NCBI RefSeq assembly: GCF_016908565.1
Contig: NZ_JAFBED010000003.1
Coordinates: forward strand, 62,001 to 126,000
Direction of reading: 5' to 3'
Source: Sutcliffiella tianshenii
GTDB taxonomy: Bacteria > Bacillota > Bacilli > Bacillales > Bacillaceae_I
DNA: 64,000 bases
This document shows, one piece after another, positions 53,253-61,176 of the stretch (the first letter of the stretch is position 1; every line of letters begins with the position of its first letter). The notes beneath the pieces were generated by a model. That model was not told where the DNA came from, did no database searches, and saw only the letters and a list, made by a program, of their open reading frames with translations. A program made the position numbers and the translations under genes.

Positions 53253-54119
53253 TTAGTCGCTATTACTTTTTTCAATTAACTCATAGATACGTTGAGCGGA
53301 TTGTTCCGAAAGGGTATAAATCGTATTGGTGTCGATTACGTTCATGATCGTCCCCGACGTCCCTCCAATCCATAGATAATAGACTTCCTCTCCGATATCA
53401 ATTTTGTACTCCGGATGTGACATATCAGCAATTCCAGGCTGCATGATGGCTTCGCTGAAAGACTCCTGAATAAATCTTATATCTTCTGAATTTGTGATCA
53501 CTTTTAAGGATCCCGGGGTATTACTTAAACCGTCTATTTTCTGAATGGTTATTTTTTCTATCTCTGAGGATACAAGAGATCCTGATGTATTTTCGGTTGA
53601 ATTTTTGGAAGATGGATGGTTATAAAAATATAAAGTTTTTTTGAGTTTTTCCAATTCATTTATATACTCTGCTTCATTCCAGCCAAGTAAATTATTCTCT
53701 TTAGGAATATTGTTTCTATGTGTTGCCCCAAATGTTTCCTCGATGGATATCAGATCTCTTTCTAAATGGTCGAGTTCCTCAGGAGTTGGAATGTAGCTGC
53801 TGGTTAACCATTCTTTTACCATCTCAGCATAAGAAGCTATAATATCTTCTTCAGGGAATTGAATCATCCCCAGTAAATTATAAGACAATAATGAAGCAGT
53901 TTTTAAGCTTGAATGGAGCGCCACAAAGCTTTCAACATAAATGCCGTTCCTTGCATTCTTTGTGTGAACGTCATTTGAGGCGATTTCTGAATGGAATAAG
54001 GAGTATAGATAATCTAACTGTTCTTGTTTATAACTTCTGGCGTCGTTATATAAGATTACTAAAATAACATTTAATCCTAAAGAGAAGACTATCAGAAGCT
54101 TAATGATATTTTCCTTCAA
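53253..54119 (-). CDS. Membrane-anchored hypothetical protein
   Basis: A 288-aa protein with one N-terminal helix (LLIVFSLGLNVILVILYN). A mainly helical region follows (SYNLLGMIQFPEEDIIASYAEMVKEWL), then a C-terminal domain (YKIDIGEEVYYLWIGGTSGTIMNVIDTNTIYTLSEQSAQRIYELI) like that of several Bacillus lipoproteins. TTG start. Function unknown. Confidence 0.7.
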   Translation of the reverse strand: MKENIIKLLIVFSLGLNVILVILYNDARSYKQEQLDYLYSLFHSEIASNDVHTKNARNGIYVESFVALHSSLKTASLLSYNLLGMIQFPEEDIIASYAEMVKEWLTSSYIPTPEELDHLERDLISIEETFGATHRNNIPKENNLLGWNEAEYINELEKLKKTLYFYNHPSSKNSTENTSGSLVSSEIEKITIQKIDGLSNTPGSLKVITNSEDIRFIQESFSEAIMQPGIADMSHPEYKIDIGEEVYYLWIGGTSGTIMNVIDTNTIYTLSEQSAQRIYELIEKSNSD

Positions 54120-54274
54120 CTTGTACTCCCCATTCCATTCATTGAATCAGCTATATAAAAAAAGGTCTTTTTCCATTATTAAGCTATTATAACATTAATT
54201 ACAAATTTCCTGATAACTAAGTTATTATAAAAATAAAAGGAATATAAGCATGTCAGTTCTTGGAGGGGATAAAT

Positions 54275-54667
54275 TTGAAAAAAGTTTGGTTTGTTTCTTT
54301 ATTACTTTTAGTGACTTTTTTATCTGGGTGTAAAGAAGACTCTGAGTTTCCCAATTCGGACAGTCCGCATAGAACAGCATTTATGATGGATTTTTTAGCA
54401 GCATCAAGTGAAGGCTCTTCTAAAGAATTTGAAGAATTATTTGCAGAGGGAATCGATCAAGAATATATACAAGAGAGACTTGATTTGATTAAACAGACAC
54501 AAACTAACGGTTCGTCAGTCACTACAATGACATTGGTGAAATATGAAAACGGCAAGGCGTTGTTGGTTCAATTAATCTATAATACCGATACGGAAGAATA
54601 TTTAATTCATGACGTAGTGGAAGTTCCTGAAGACGTTGCAGCATTTTTTGAAGAGCAATTCGAATAA
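54275..54667 (+). CDS. Small lipoprotein
   Basis: A 130-aa lipoprotein (lipobox VTFLSGC, Cys 19). The mature part (FMMDFLAASSEGSSKEFEELFAEGIDQEYIQERLDLI, then MTLVKYENGKALLVQLIY) resembles an NTF2-like fold. The start is a TTG at 54275 with GGAGGGG 6 nt upstream; the earlier TTG is part of the ribosome site. Confidence 0.72.
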   Translation: MKKVWFVSLLLLVTFLSGCKEDSEFPNSDSPHRTAFMMDFLAASSEGSSKEFEELFAEGIDQEYIQERLDLIKQTQTNGSSVTTMTLVKYENGKALLVQLIYNTDTEEYLIHDVVEVPEDVAAFFEEQFE

Positions 54668-54715
54668 TTTTAGAATAATATGGGAATTATTTAACAAAAA
54701 ACGACGAGGTGTAAT

Positions 54716-55266
54716 ATGACAAGGGCGATAGAAAGTTTGGCAGCGATTTTCAAGAATTTTGTTGATAAAGAACCGAAGCCATTACTTCACGTTGGGGAAG
54801 TAATGGATATGTGGACAGCATTTACAGCCTTCCATGAAGCACAGGCACTTTATCAGGTTGGATTAAACACAACAACTGATCCTGAATTAAAACATGTTCT
54901 GATGAATACTTTTGAAGCCAGTAAAAGTGATACTAAATTAGTTGAGGACTTCTTGTTAAAGGAAGGAGTTCCTTTGCCCTTAGTAATCCGAACAAGCCGA
55001 TATCTGATCCAATTTCAGTTCCTGAAGGGGTTAAATTAAATGATGATGAAATCGCGAATCTAATAGCTGTGAAAATTGCAACCTCCATTACCTTTTGTGC
55101 GCAGGCGATGTCCAAAACAGTTAGGACTGACGTCGGGTTGATTTTTTTTGAAATACAAGTTGAATTAATGAAGATTGCAGCACCTTTAAAAAATCTGATG
55201 AAAGAAAGAGGTTGGTTAAGAGTACCACCAAGATACAATCCTCCTGGTAATCCAAATTCGATATAA
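54716..55266 (+). pseudogene. Frameshifted DUF3231 protein
   Basis: The first 88 residues (ATG 54716 to about 54979) read HVGEVMDMWTAFTAFHEAQAL...LKHVLMNTFEAS...LLKEGVPLP, the first half of a DUF3231 repeat. The next frame continues LSNPNKPISDPISVPEGVKLNDDEIANLIAVKIA, then MSKTVRTDVGLIFFEIQVEL and RGWLRVPPRYNPPG, ending at 55266. One extra C in the CCC at 54977-54979 would restore a single ~183-aa protein. In the written frame translation stops at 55039. DUF3231 proteins are spore-associated or stress-related in Bacillus as I recall. GAGGTG precedes the ATG. Confidence 0.82.
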
Positions 55267-55282
55267 AATGGATTGCAACATA

Positions 55283-55308
55283 AAACACCATAAAGAATGG
55301 TGTTTTTC
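55283..55308 (+). terminator. Intrinsic terminator of the DUF3231 gene
   Basis: Stem AAACACCAT / ATGGTGTTT, loop of five, then TTC. Confidence 0.85.
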
Positions 55309-55351
55309 AGGTTATCGAACTTTTAGCAAAGGTTTTATAATCTGCTTTATA

Positions 55352-55510
55352 TTATTCTTTTTCCATTTCTTTGAGTTTCCTCTTAATTTCCCTCAGTTCT
55401 GAACGTATTGCTTTTAAATTTTTGGAAGTATCAATGCCTGCCCTAACGGCAAAGACAATAATGAGGAACAGTAGAATCAATCCAGTCGTGCCATAAAAAA
55501 ATAAATCCAT
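55352..55510 (-). CDS. Short single-helix membrane protein with charged tail
   Basis: A 52-aa open frame from ATG 55510. One helix (YGTTGLILLFLIIVFAV), then a highly charged predicted helix (KNLKAIRSELREIKRKLKEM). GGGAG lies 10 nt upstream. It is similar in design to small membrane/coiled-coil anchors found widely in Bacillus. No family named. Confidence 0.6.
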   Translation of the reverse strand: MDLFFYGTTGLILLFLIIVFAVRAGIDTSKNLKAIRSELREIKRKLKEMEKE

Positions 55511-55691
55511 CCCTTTTACACTCCCTTGTTAATTCAACTATATGTTTATTTGTTCATTCATTAACCTTTATCAAAGGATTTTTTCCCTTAAGCCACTCAT
55601 CTGAATAATACCAAAAATGTCTAATCGTAGAAATATATAACTGGTATATTGTATTTAAATGGAGACTCTAAATCACCAAAACTCTCAATAT

Positions 55692-55706
55692 TGATAATGA
55701 TTATCA
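55692..55706. promoter_or_regulatory. Perfect Fur box (7-1-7)
   Basis: TGATAAT-G-ATTATCA matches the Bacillus Fur 7-1-7 consensus with no mismatch. It lies between the minus-strand 52-aa gene (start 55510) and the plus-strand gene at 55806. A TTGATA at 55691 overlapping it could be a -35 element for the plus-strand gene, though the -10 that would follow is weak. Confidence 0.75.
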
Positions 55707-55805
55707 GTGTCTGAACATATATTTTTAACTAGCTAACTTTGTTGGCAAGATTTTGAGCCTGCAACATATACTTTTTAAAAAAAACGAGTCAAAGGGAGGA
55801 ATAAC

Positions 55806-56063
55806 TTGTCTATGAATTCGAGTGGGATGCGTTTAAGGAAAGTGCAGAATCTGGCCCAGGAGATTATGGATGAAGTGAACAGAACAAAAGAAGCCCGGGA
55901 TACGGAGCTATTGAACCTTGTCATTGATAATTTATCCAGGGCCGTGGTCGATGCCACAGATCCTTCCGGCCACTATTCCATTGAATACTTGGAAAACAAA
56001 GTAGGCAATGCACATTCGCTGCTTTTTAAGAAGAAAGCAGACAACAGGGTGAGTGCCAAATAG
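55806..56063 (+). CDS. Small hypothetical protein, possibly Fur-regulated
   Basis: An 85-aa soluble, helical protein (RLRKVQNLAQEIMDEVNRTKEARDTELLNLVIDNL, then YSIEYLENKVGNAHSLLF). No cysteines and no obvious metal ligands. GGGAGG is 7 nt before a TTG (55806); the ATG at 55812 is an alternative. A perfect Fur box lies 100 bp upstream and a terminator follows, so it appears to be a single iron-repressed gene. Not recognised. Confidence 0.65.
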   Translation: MSMNSSGMRLRKVQNLAQEIMDEVNRTKEARDTELLNLVIDNLSRAVVDATDPSGHYSIEYLENKVGNAHSLLFKKKADNRVSAK

Positions 56064-56102
56064 GCCAGCAATACGTGTTTCCCCTTACTTTTTTGAAGCT
56101 TG

Positions 56103-56136
56103 AAAAAGCATGCTCTAAATTAAATATGCTTTTTTC
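56103..56136 (+). terminator. Intrinsic terminator
   Basis: Arms AAAAAGCAT / ATATGCTTTTTT, 40 nt past the small gene's stop. Confidence 0.78.
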
Positions 56137-56195
56137 CAGTATATAGCTCCCCTTATATGTTCATATTACTACTATTATTTCTAAAATATTTTACA

Positions 56196-56224
56196 TTGTA
56201 ATAAAAGCAGTAATCTATTATAAT
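56196..56224 (+). promoter_or_regulatory. SigA-type promoter of the EamA gene
   Basis: TTGTAA (56196-56201), 17-bp spacer, TATAAT (56219-56224). Transcription should start near 56231, giving a leader of about 120 nt. Confidence 0.7.
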
Positions 56225-56286
56225 TCCAATTAGAATTCAATATTAAAATATTTACTGTGGATTTTTCTAGAGGTGACTCTATTTTC

Positions 56287-56330
56287 GCCACACGACTGTC
56301 TTTGGACAGTCGTGTGGCTTTTTGTTTTTT
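56287..56330 (+). promoter_or_regulatory. Leader terminator (attenuator-like) before the EamA gene
   Basis: A perfect 14-bp stem GCCACACGACTGTC / GACAGTCGTGTGGC with loop TTTG, followed by CTTTTTGTTTTTT-like T runs. It lies between the promoter at 56196 and the start codon at 56353, so most transcripts should stop here unless it is prevented from folding. No known riboswitch or T-box is recognised in the ~55 nt that precede it. Confidence 0.75.
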
Positions 56331-56352
56331 AATAAGAGTAAAGAGGGGATTT

Positions 56353-57243
56353 ATGATGAAGACTTGGCATTATGCATTACTTGTGTTTATTGGAGGCTGC
56401 TGCCTGGGGATATTATCCACGTTTGTGAAGCTTGCCTATTCGGCAGGGTTTTCCATGGTGGAGGTTACGGGGAGTCAAGTGCTATTTGGAACCTTGATTA
56501 TTTGGCTGGTGACTTTGTTCGCCAAGAAAACCAGAATTAGCTTCAGGCACGGCGGGACCATAATGTTGGCCGGTATACCGATGGGATTGACAGGGTTGCT
56601 TTACTATCAATCTCTTCAGACACTTGATGCCTCTTTGGCCATCATCTTTCTATTCCAGTTCATCTGGATCGGCTCTTTGATCGAATGGATTATTTATAAA
56701 AGAAGACCATCAGCAGGTAAAGTATTTTCGATAGTGATTCTACTTGCCGGCTCGATTTTGGCAGCTGGAATATTCATAGAGAATGTACAAACTGTATCCT
56801 TGCAAGGGGCTGTATGGGGAATGCTCTCTGCGGTGACTTTTTCGATATTCATTTTTTTGAGCAGCATCGTCGGTAAGCAAGTGCCGGCTATTCAAAAAAG
56901 TGCCCTCCTCTCAACCGGGGCCTTGATTGTCACTGTTGTATTATTCCCTCCAATATTCCTATTCGATATCCAAACCCTCACAGGTGTACTGCCTTACGGA
57001 ATGATACTCGGTATATTCGGTGTAGTTTTTCCTCCGTTACTATTCTCGATCGGGATGCCACATGTCGGACCAGGACTTGGAACGATCCTTACAGCATCCG
57101 AGCTACCTGTAGCCATTATCATGTCCGCCCTTGTCCTTTCTGAAGAAATAGCTTCATTACAATGGTTTGGAGTCGTTCTTATTTTGGGAGGAATCGCCAT
57201 CGGGAATATGAAACAAAGCCAGAGGGATATTCTCTCTGGCTGA
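56353..57243 (+). CDS. EamA-family (DMT) transporter
   Basis: A 296-aa membrane protein with ten helices in two EamA halves (HYALLVFIGGCCLGILSTFVKLAYSAGFSMVEVTGSQVL; second half ALLSTGALIVTVVLFPPIFLF...ILTASELPVAIIMSALVLSEEI). Probably exports a metabolite; substrate unknown. GAGGGG lies 4 nt before ATG 56353 and 7 nt before a second ATG at 56356. A leader terminator precedes it, implying regulated readthrough. Confidence 0.88.
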   Translation: MMKTWHYALLVFIGGCCLGILSTFVKLAYSAGFSMVEVTGSQVLFGTLIIWLVTLFAKKTRISFRHGGTIMLAGIPMGLTGLLYYQSLQTLDASLAIIFLFQFIWIGSLIEWIIYKRRPSAGKVFSIVILLAGSILAAGIFIENVQTVSLQGAVWGMLSAVTFSIFIFLSSIVGKQVPAIQKSALLSTGALIVTVVLFPPIFLFDIQTLTGVLPYGMILGIFGVVFPPLLFSIGMPHVGPGLGTILTASELPVAIIMSALVLSEEIASLQWFGVVLILGGIAIGNMKQSQRDILSG

Positions 57244-57351
57244 TTTCCAAAATTCAATCCCTCTTTGCGAATCACATAGCGAAATACAATCAATCTTCCT
57301 TATTTGTGAAATCAGCTAGTCTATGAGATTCTAATCTACCAATGTCCTAAT

Positions 57352-58773
57352 TCAGCTCTTCCACTTCACATACTTCTCCAACATCTTCTGTACCCTTCCC
57401 TCAAACAGGGTTTCTCTCCAGTACAGATCAGCAGTCTGCCCAACAGCTGCACTGTGGCTCGGATAGGGATGAACGACATTGGAAAGTGCACCAATTTTTT
57501 TGTTAAATTGCTTGGCTGCGGTAATTTCCTGCATGAAGTCTCCTGCGTGCCCACCGACTGCATGAGCGCCAAGGATGATACCCTTTTTATCGGTAATCAC
57601 TTTGACAAAACCATCTGTTCGATGATCGGTGACAAATCGATCGACATTGGATAACGGTACACGGAACACTCTGATGACTTTAGCCTGGTCCCGCGCCTCC
57701 TCTTCAGTCATTCCGAGATGGAAGACTTCCGGGGAGGTGTAGATGACCCATGGGACATTGTCGTAGCTGACTTTTCGCCGCAGCCCTAGGAGTGCGTTCT
57801 GAACAACGAGCTTCCCTTCCATTCCGGCAACATGTGTGAAGGGAAATGCGCCGTTTACATCACCAATCGCATATATGTGGGGAACATTGGATTCCAACCG
57901 ATTGTTGACAATTATATAGCCTCGTTCATCGGTTTGGACTCCCGCTTTTTCCAGACCAAGGGAACCCGTATTCGGTACTCTGCCGGCAGCCACAAGTATT
58001 TCATCCACCGGGAATTCACTCAACACTCCTTCCCTATTCACGAACAGGGTTTTCTTTCCGCCCCTCATTTCAACTTTTTCCACAGAAGCTTCAGTCAGGA
58101 TCGTTAGTTCTTTTTCCAGTATCTGCGAAATACTTTGACTTACTTCTTTGTCCTCTTTTCCAAAAAGAGCTGGGGAACGATCAATGACGGTTGTCTCGCT
58201 ACCCAACCGCGACATGGCCTGTGCTAGCTCTAATCCTACTGGACCGCCACCGATGACGGCGAGCCTTTGTGGCAGCTCACGTAATCCGAAAATACTTTCA
58301 TTTGTCAGGAACCCGCATTCCTCTAGCCCTTCCACTTCAGGCACTGACGGTCGTGAACCAGTGGCAACGACGATTTTTTTGCCATAAATCATTTCATCCT
58401 TCACTCTCACCTCATGTGGAGAATGAAAGCTTCCCTGGCCAAAATAGACATCCACCCCCAGTTTCCGGAACCGGTCTGCATCATCGTGCTTTTGGATATG
58501 GGAAATGGATTCTCGAACAAGTCCCATGACGGCTTTCATATCGACTGCTCCGGAGGTTTGAAGGCCGAGATTCTTCAAAGAGCGGGCTTCATGAACCCTG
58601 TTTGCTGCCTCGATCAGAGTTTTGGATGGCACACAGCCATAGTGTAGGCAGTCTCCTCCGAGCTGATCATTTTTTTCAATCAGAGCCACTTTTCCACCCA
58701 ATGAGGCAGCACCAGCGGCAACGGTCAGTCCGCCTGCACCTCCTCCCATGACAATCAGGTCATACTTTTTCAT
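57352..58773 (-). CDS. FAD/NAD(P) pyridine nucleotide-disulfide oxidoreductase, mercuric reductase-like
   Basis: A 473-aa flavoprotein. FAD site GGGAGGLTVAAGAASLG; redox-active disulfide in GGDCLHYGCVPSK (Cys 43 and 48); NAD(P) site VIGGGPVGLELAQAMSRLG; second FAD motif IYAIGDVNGA. The C-terminal dimer helix carries HPYPSHSAAVGQ where lipoamide dehydrogenases have HPHPTLSE, and there is no C-terminal Cys pair or HMA domain, so it is not a classical MerA. It is the last of three closely packed genes with the CDP-alcohol transferase (6 nt gap) and TVP38. A thiol- or chalcogen-linked reductase is possible. Confidence 0.88.
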   Translation of the reverse strand: MKKYDLIVMGGGAGGLTVAAGAASLGGKVALIEKNDQLGGDCLHYGCVPSKTLIEAANRVHEARSLKNLGLQTSGAVDMKAVMGLVRESISHIQKHDDADRFRKLGVDVYFGQGSFHSPHEVRVKDEMIYGKKIVVATGSRPSVPEVEGLEECGFLTNESIFGLRELPQRLAVIGGGPVGLELAQAMSRLGSETTVIDRSPALFGKEDKEVSQSISQILEKELTILTEASVEKVEMRGGKKTLFVNREGVLSEFPVDEILVAAGRVPNTGSLGLEKAGVQTDERGYIIVNNRLESNVPHIYAIGDVNGAFPFTHVAGMEGKLVVQNALLGLRRKVSYDNVPWVIYTSPEVFHLGMTEEEARDQAKVIRVFRVPLSNVDRFVTDHRTDGFVKVITDKKGIILGAHAVGGHAGDFMQEITAAKQFNKKIGALSNVVHPYPSHSAAVGQTADLYWRETLFEGRVQKMLEKYVKWKS

Positions 58774-58779
58774 TCCCCA

Positions 58780-59367
58780 TCACTCCTTATCCAATATTCT
58801 TTTCGCTTCCAAGAGTCGCTGTGTGCCGGTGAATGTCTCGACAAAAAAGAATAACAATGTCGTCCATAAAACATGGGCGGGGAGGAGCATCATGATGGAT
58901 AGGAATAGAAAGCCTTCCGTTCTTTCGGCCAGGCCTGCTTGATAGTAGAAGGATTTGACACCCTGCTTTTCCGATACGGCACCTACTGTCAGGAATACGG
59001 TCATCGAAAAGATGATAGAAACACTCAATAAAAGGAGCGCCCATTGAACGTCTGGAATGGCAAAAGCGATGCCGAGGATAACACTGATTTCCACCAGCCG
59101 GTCAAACGTCACATCCATGACTGTACCAAAGGCGGACGGCTTCGTCTGTCGTGCCATCGTTCCATCTACTGCGTCAAGATAGCCGCTCAGCCATAACACG
59201 ATGACGGCGATGATCGGGAAGCCAAAGTAAAAAAAGATTCCAGATGATATTCCGATAATAAAGGAAGCAATGGTTACCTGATTGGGGCTCAGGCCTAGCT
59301 TCAGAAAGCCTGTCGCTGTCTTTTCAATGGCTGGTTGTACATATTTTCTTGCATGGGTATCAAGCAT
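58780..59367 (-). CDS. CDP-alcohol phosphatidyltransferase
   Basis: A 195-aa membrane enzyme. The family catalytic motif is DAVDGTMARQTKPSAFGTVMDVTFD (positions ~73-97 of the protein), with both the DG..AR block and the final D...D pair intact. Helices: ITIASFIIGISSGIFFYFGF, FPIIAVIVLWLSGY, VSIIFSMTVFLTVGAV, FLFLSIMMLLPAHVLWTTLLFFFV. It transfers a phospho-alcohol to lipid or to inositol/glycerol-phosphate; it is like E. coli YnjF in context. It overlaps the TVP38 stop by 8 nt. Confidence 0.88.
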   Translation of the reverse strand: MLDTHARKYVQPAIEKTATGFLKLGLSPNQVTIASFIIGISSGIFFYFGFPIIAVIVLWLSGYLDAVDGTMARQTKPSAFGTVMDVTFDRLVEISVILGIAFAIPDVQWALLLLSVSIIFSMTVFLTVGAVSEKQGVKSFYYQAGLAERTEGFLFLSIMMLLPAHVLWTTLLFFFVETFTGTQRLLEAKRILDKE

Positions 59368-60034
59368 CTGTTTTTCCTCCCGCTTTAGTCAGCCCGAGCT
59401 TTTCCCTAAGTTTAGGGCTTGAGATTACCGGAATAATGGTAATAAGTAAAAATACAAGAACCGCTGTGATCACTTTCCCTATATTGTCTCCCAAAATGCT
59501 CGATCCCAAAAAGTTATAGGCGAAAGTTCCAGGGATGATGCCGAGCAAGGTACCCAACACAAAAGGAGCAAATTTCACTCTCGATACCCCTGCAGCATAG
59601 CTGATCAAATCAAAGTTTAATAGAGGAATCAGCCTTAGTAGGAGCACATAGAGAAATCCGCGTTTTTCTAGCTGGTCAGTGATCTTTGTAATTCTCGGAC
59701 CGCTCGTTTTCCCTTTCACGAAGCCCTTGCCCACTTTTCTCGCAACAACAAAGGACACGATGGCGCCCGCAGTTGCCCCGATGATGGTATAAATTGTACC
59801 CCACAAGGCTCCAAAAGCGAGCCCGGCAGTCAGCGACAGGACCGAGGCAGGAAACAGGATCAACGGTCGGAAGGTATAGAGAATTATGTATAGAATCGGA
59901 GCGAATACTCCATAGGAAAGAATCCATTCCCTGATATCGTGTGGACTCAGATTCAAGTATTCTTTGTTGATATACAGAAGGACTCCAATTATGATTACAA
60001 TACCAATTATTTTTCCAACATTCTTTTTTGACAT
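59360..60034 (-). CDS. TVP38/TMEM64 (VTT/DedA superfamily) membrane protein
   Basis: A 224-aa integral membrane protein with six helices. The VTT signature is ILYIILYTFRPLILFPASVLSLTAGLAFGALWGTIYTIIGATAGAIVSFVVARKVGKG and LYVLLLRLIPLLNFDLISYAAGVSRV. VTT proteins include lipid scramblases. AGGG lies 8 nt before ATG 60034; the longer reading runs into the divergent gene. It starts 39 nt from the divergent flavoprotein's ATG, leaving almost no room for separate promoters. Confidence 0.9.
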   Translation of the reverse strand: MSKKNVGKIIGIVIIIGVLLYINKEYLNLSPHDIREWILSYGVFAPILYIILYTFRPLILFPASVLSLTAGLAFGALWGTIYTIIGATAGAIVSFVVARKVGKGFVKGKTSGPRITKITDQLEKRGFLYVLLLRLIPLLNFDLISYAAGVSRVKFAPFVLGTLLGIIPGTFAYNFLGSSILGDNIGKVITAVLVFLLITIIPVISSPKLREKLGLTKAGGKTDA

Positions 60035-60073
60035 AGCATCATCCCTATTTTTTTGAGTGAGGTGAAACAACGA

Positions 60074-61150
60074 ATGCATGCGGTTATTCTTGTAGGCGGC
60101 GGCCACGCCCATATTCAATGCTTGAAACAGCTCTGTGAAGAATCAATCCCTGACACTAGGTTCGTCCTTGTATCCTCCAATAGGTATCAATACTACTCCG
60201 GGATGTTTTCAGGCTTCACCGAGGGCCTTTATAAGGAGGAGGACATCCGGATCGACTTGGACAAGCTTTCCCTTAAGGCAGGTGTACAGTTCATCGAAGC
60301 GACTGTCACAGAGCTTGACCCTGAAAACAAAAGAATCGTCCTTGATAAGGGTGAAGCATTATTCTACAGTATCATTTCTTTTGATATCGGCTCCGGGACG
60401 AACCATGGATTTCGTCCCTCAAGTGCGGTCCGGACGGTGAAGCCGAATTACACCTTCCCTGGCACGATAAAAGAACTCCGGGATTCACCGTCTCCTGTAA
60501 TTGTAGGAGGAGGCGCAGCTGGTGTGGAAATCAGTTTGTCCATCCTTGCTCGAAAAAGACGACTCGGGCAAACCGGACAGGTGACCCTGATCAGCTCCTC
60601 CCGCCTTCTTCCCGGTGCGCCTAAGGGAGCTTCTGTGAGACTTGAAGACTTATGCAGAAGCAAAGGGCTTCAAATCTTTGTGGACGAAGAGGTAGAAAAA
60701 ATCGAAGATCAGATCATCCGAACCAGTAACCGATCTATCAAGCATTCCGGAGTACTGCTGCTCACAGGGCCAGCCTCCTCTCCACTTTTTCGGAAAAGTG
60801 GAATGAGCTGCACAGAGGAAGGATACCTGCTTGTCCAGTCTACGCTTCAAAGCGAGAGCCATCCGGAAATCTTCGGTGCCGGAGATTGCGTGACCCTCTC
60901 CACCTACCCTGAGCTTGCAAAGAATGGAGTCTATGCGGTGCGCCAGGGTCCTGTTCTTTTGGAGAACATCAAGCGCACTTTAACAAAAAGGGAGCTGACC
61001 ACCTTCGAGCCTCAGAAAAGGTTCCTTTCCATTCTTTCCACAGGCGGGAAAGAAGCGATGCTCCTGTACGACAGGTTCTATTTTCAAGGAAAATCCCCCT
61101 GGAAGCTCAAGAACAGGATTGATCGTTCCTTTATGAAGAAATATACCTGA
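60074..61150 (+). CDS. NAD(P)/FAD-dependent oxidoreductase, SelD-associated FAD type
   Basis: A 358-aa type II NADH dehydrogenase-like flavoprotein. FAD site VILVGGGHAHIQCLKQL; NAD(P) site VIVGGGAAGVEISLSIL; second FAD motif IFGAGDCVTL. The N terminus (GGGHAHIQCLKQLCEESIPDTRFVLVSSNRYQYYSGMFSG, then EDIRIDLDKLSLKAGVQFIEATV) is the form I know from the FAD domain that is fused to the N terminus of selenide, water dikinase in some bacteria. Here no SelD domain is attached. ATG 60074 has AGGTG 9 nt upstream. Divergent from the TVP38 operon. Confidence 0.88.
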   Translation: MHAVILVGGGHAHIQCLKQLCEESIPDTRFVLVSSNRYQYYSGMFSGFTEGLYKEEDIRIDLDKLSLKAGVQFIEATVTELDPENKRIVLDKGEALFYSIISFDIGSGTNHGFRPSSAVRTVKPNYTFPGTIKELRDSPSPVIVGGGAAGVEISLSILARKRRLGQTGQVTLISSSRLLPGAPKGASVRLEDLCRSKGLQIFVDEEVEKIEDQIIRTSNRSIKHSGVLLLTGPASSPLFRKSGMSCTEEGYLLVQSTLQSESHPEIFGAGDCVTLSTYPELAKNGVYAVRQGPVLLENIKRTLTKRELTTFEPQKRFLSILSTGGKEAMLLYDRFYFQGKSPWKLKNRIDRSFMKKYT

Positions 61151-61176
61151 CAGCAGCGATCTTCTCCCTGCTGTCA
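61148..61176. terminator. Hairpin between convergent genes
   Basis: Arms TGACAGCAG / CTGCTGTCA overlapping the stop codons of the plus-strand flavoprotein and the minus-strand ATPase. No clear T run, so termination is uncertain. Confidence 0.4.

Noticed and set aside
57352-58773. Classical mercuric reductase (merA)
   Set aside because: No HMA domain, no C-terminal vicinal cysteines, and no merR/merT/merP beside it.
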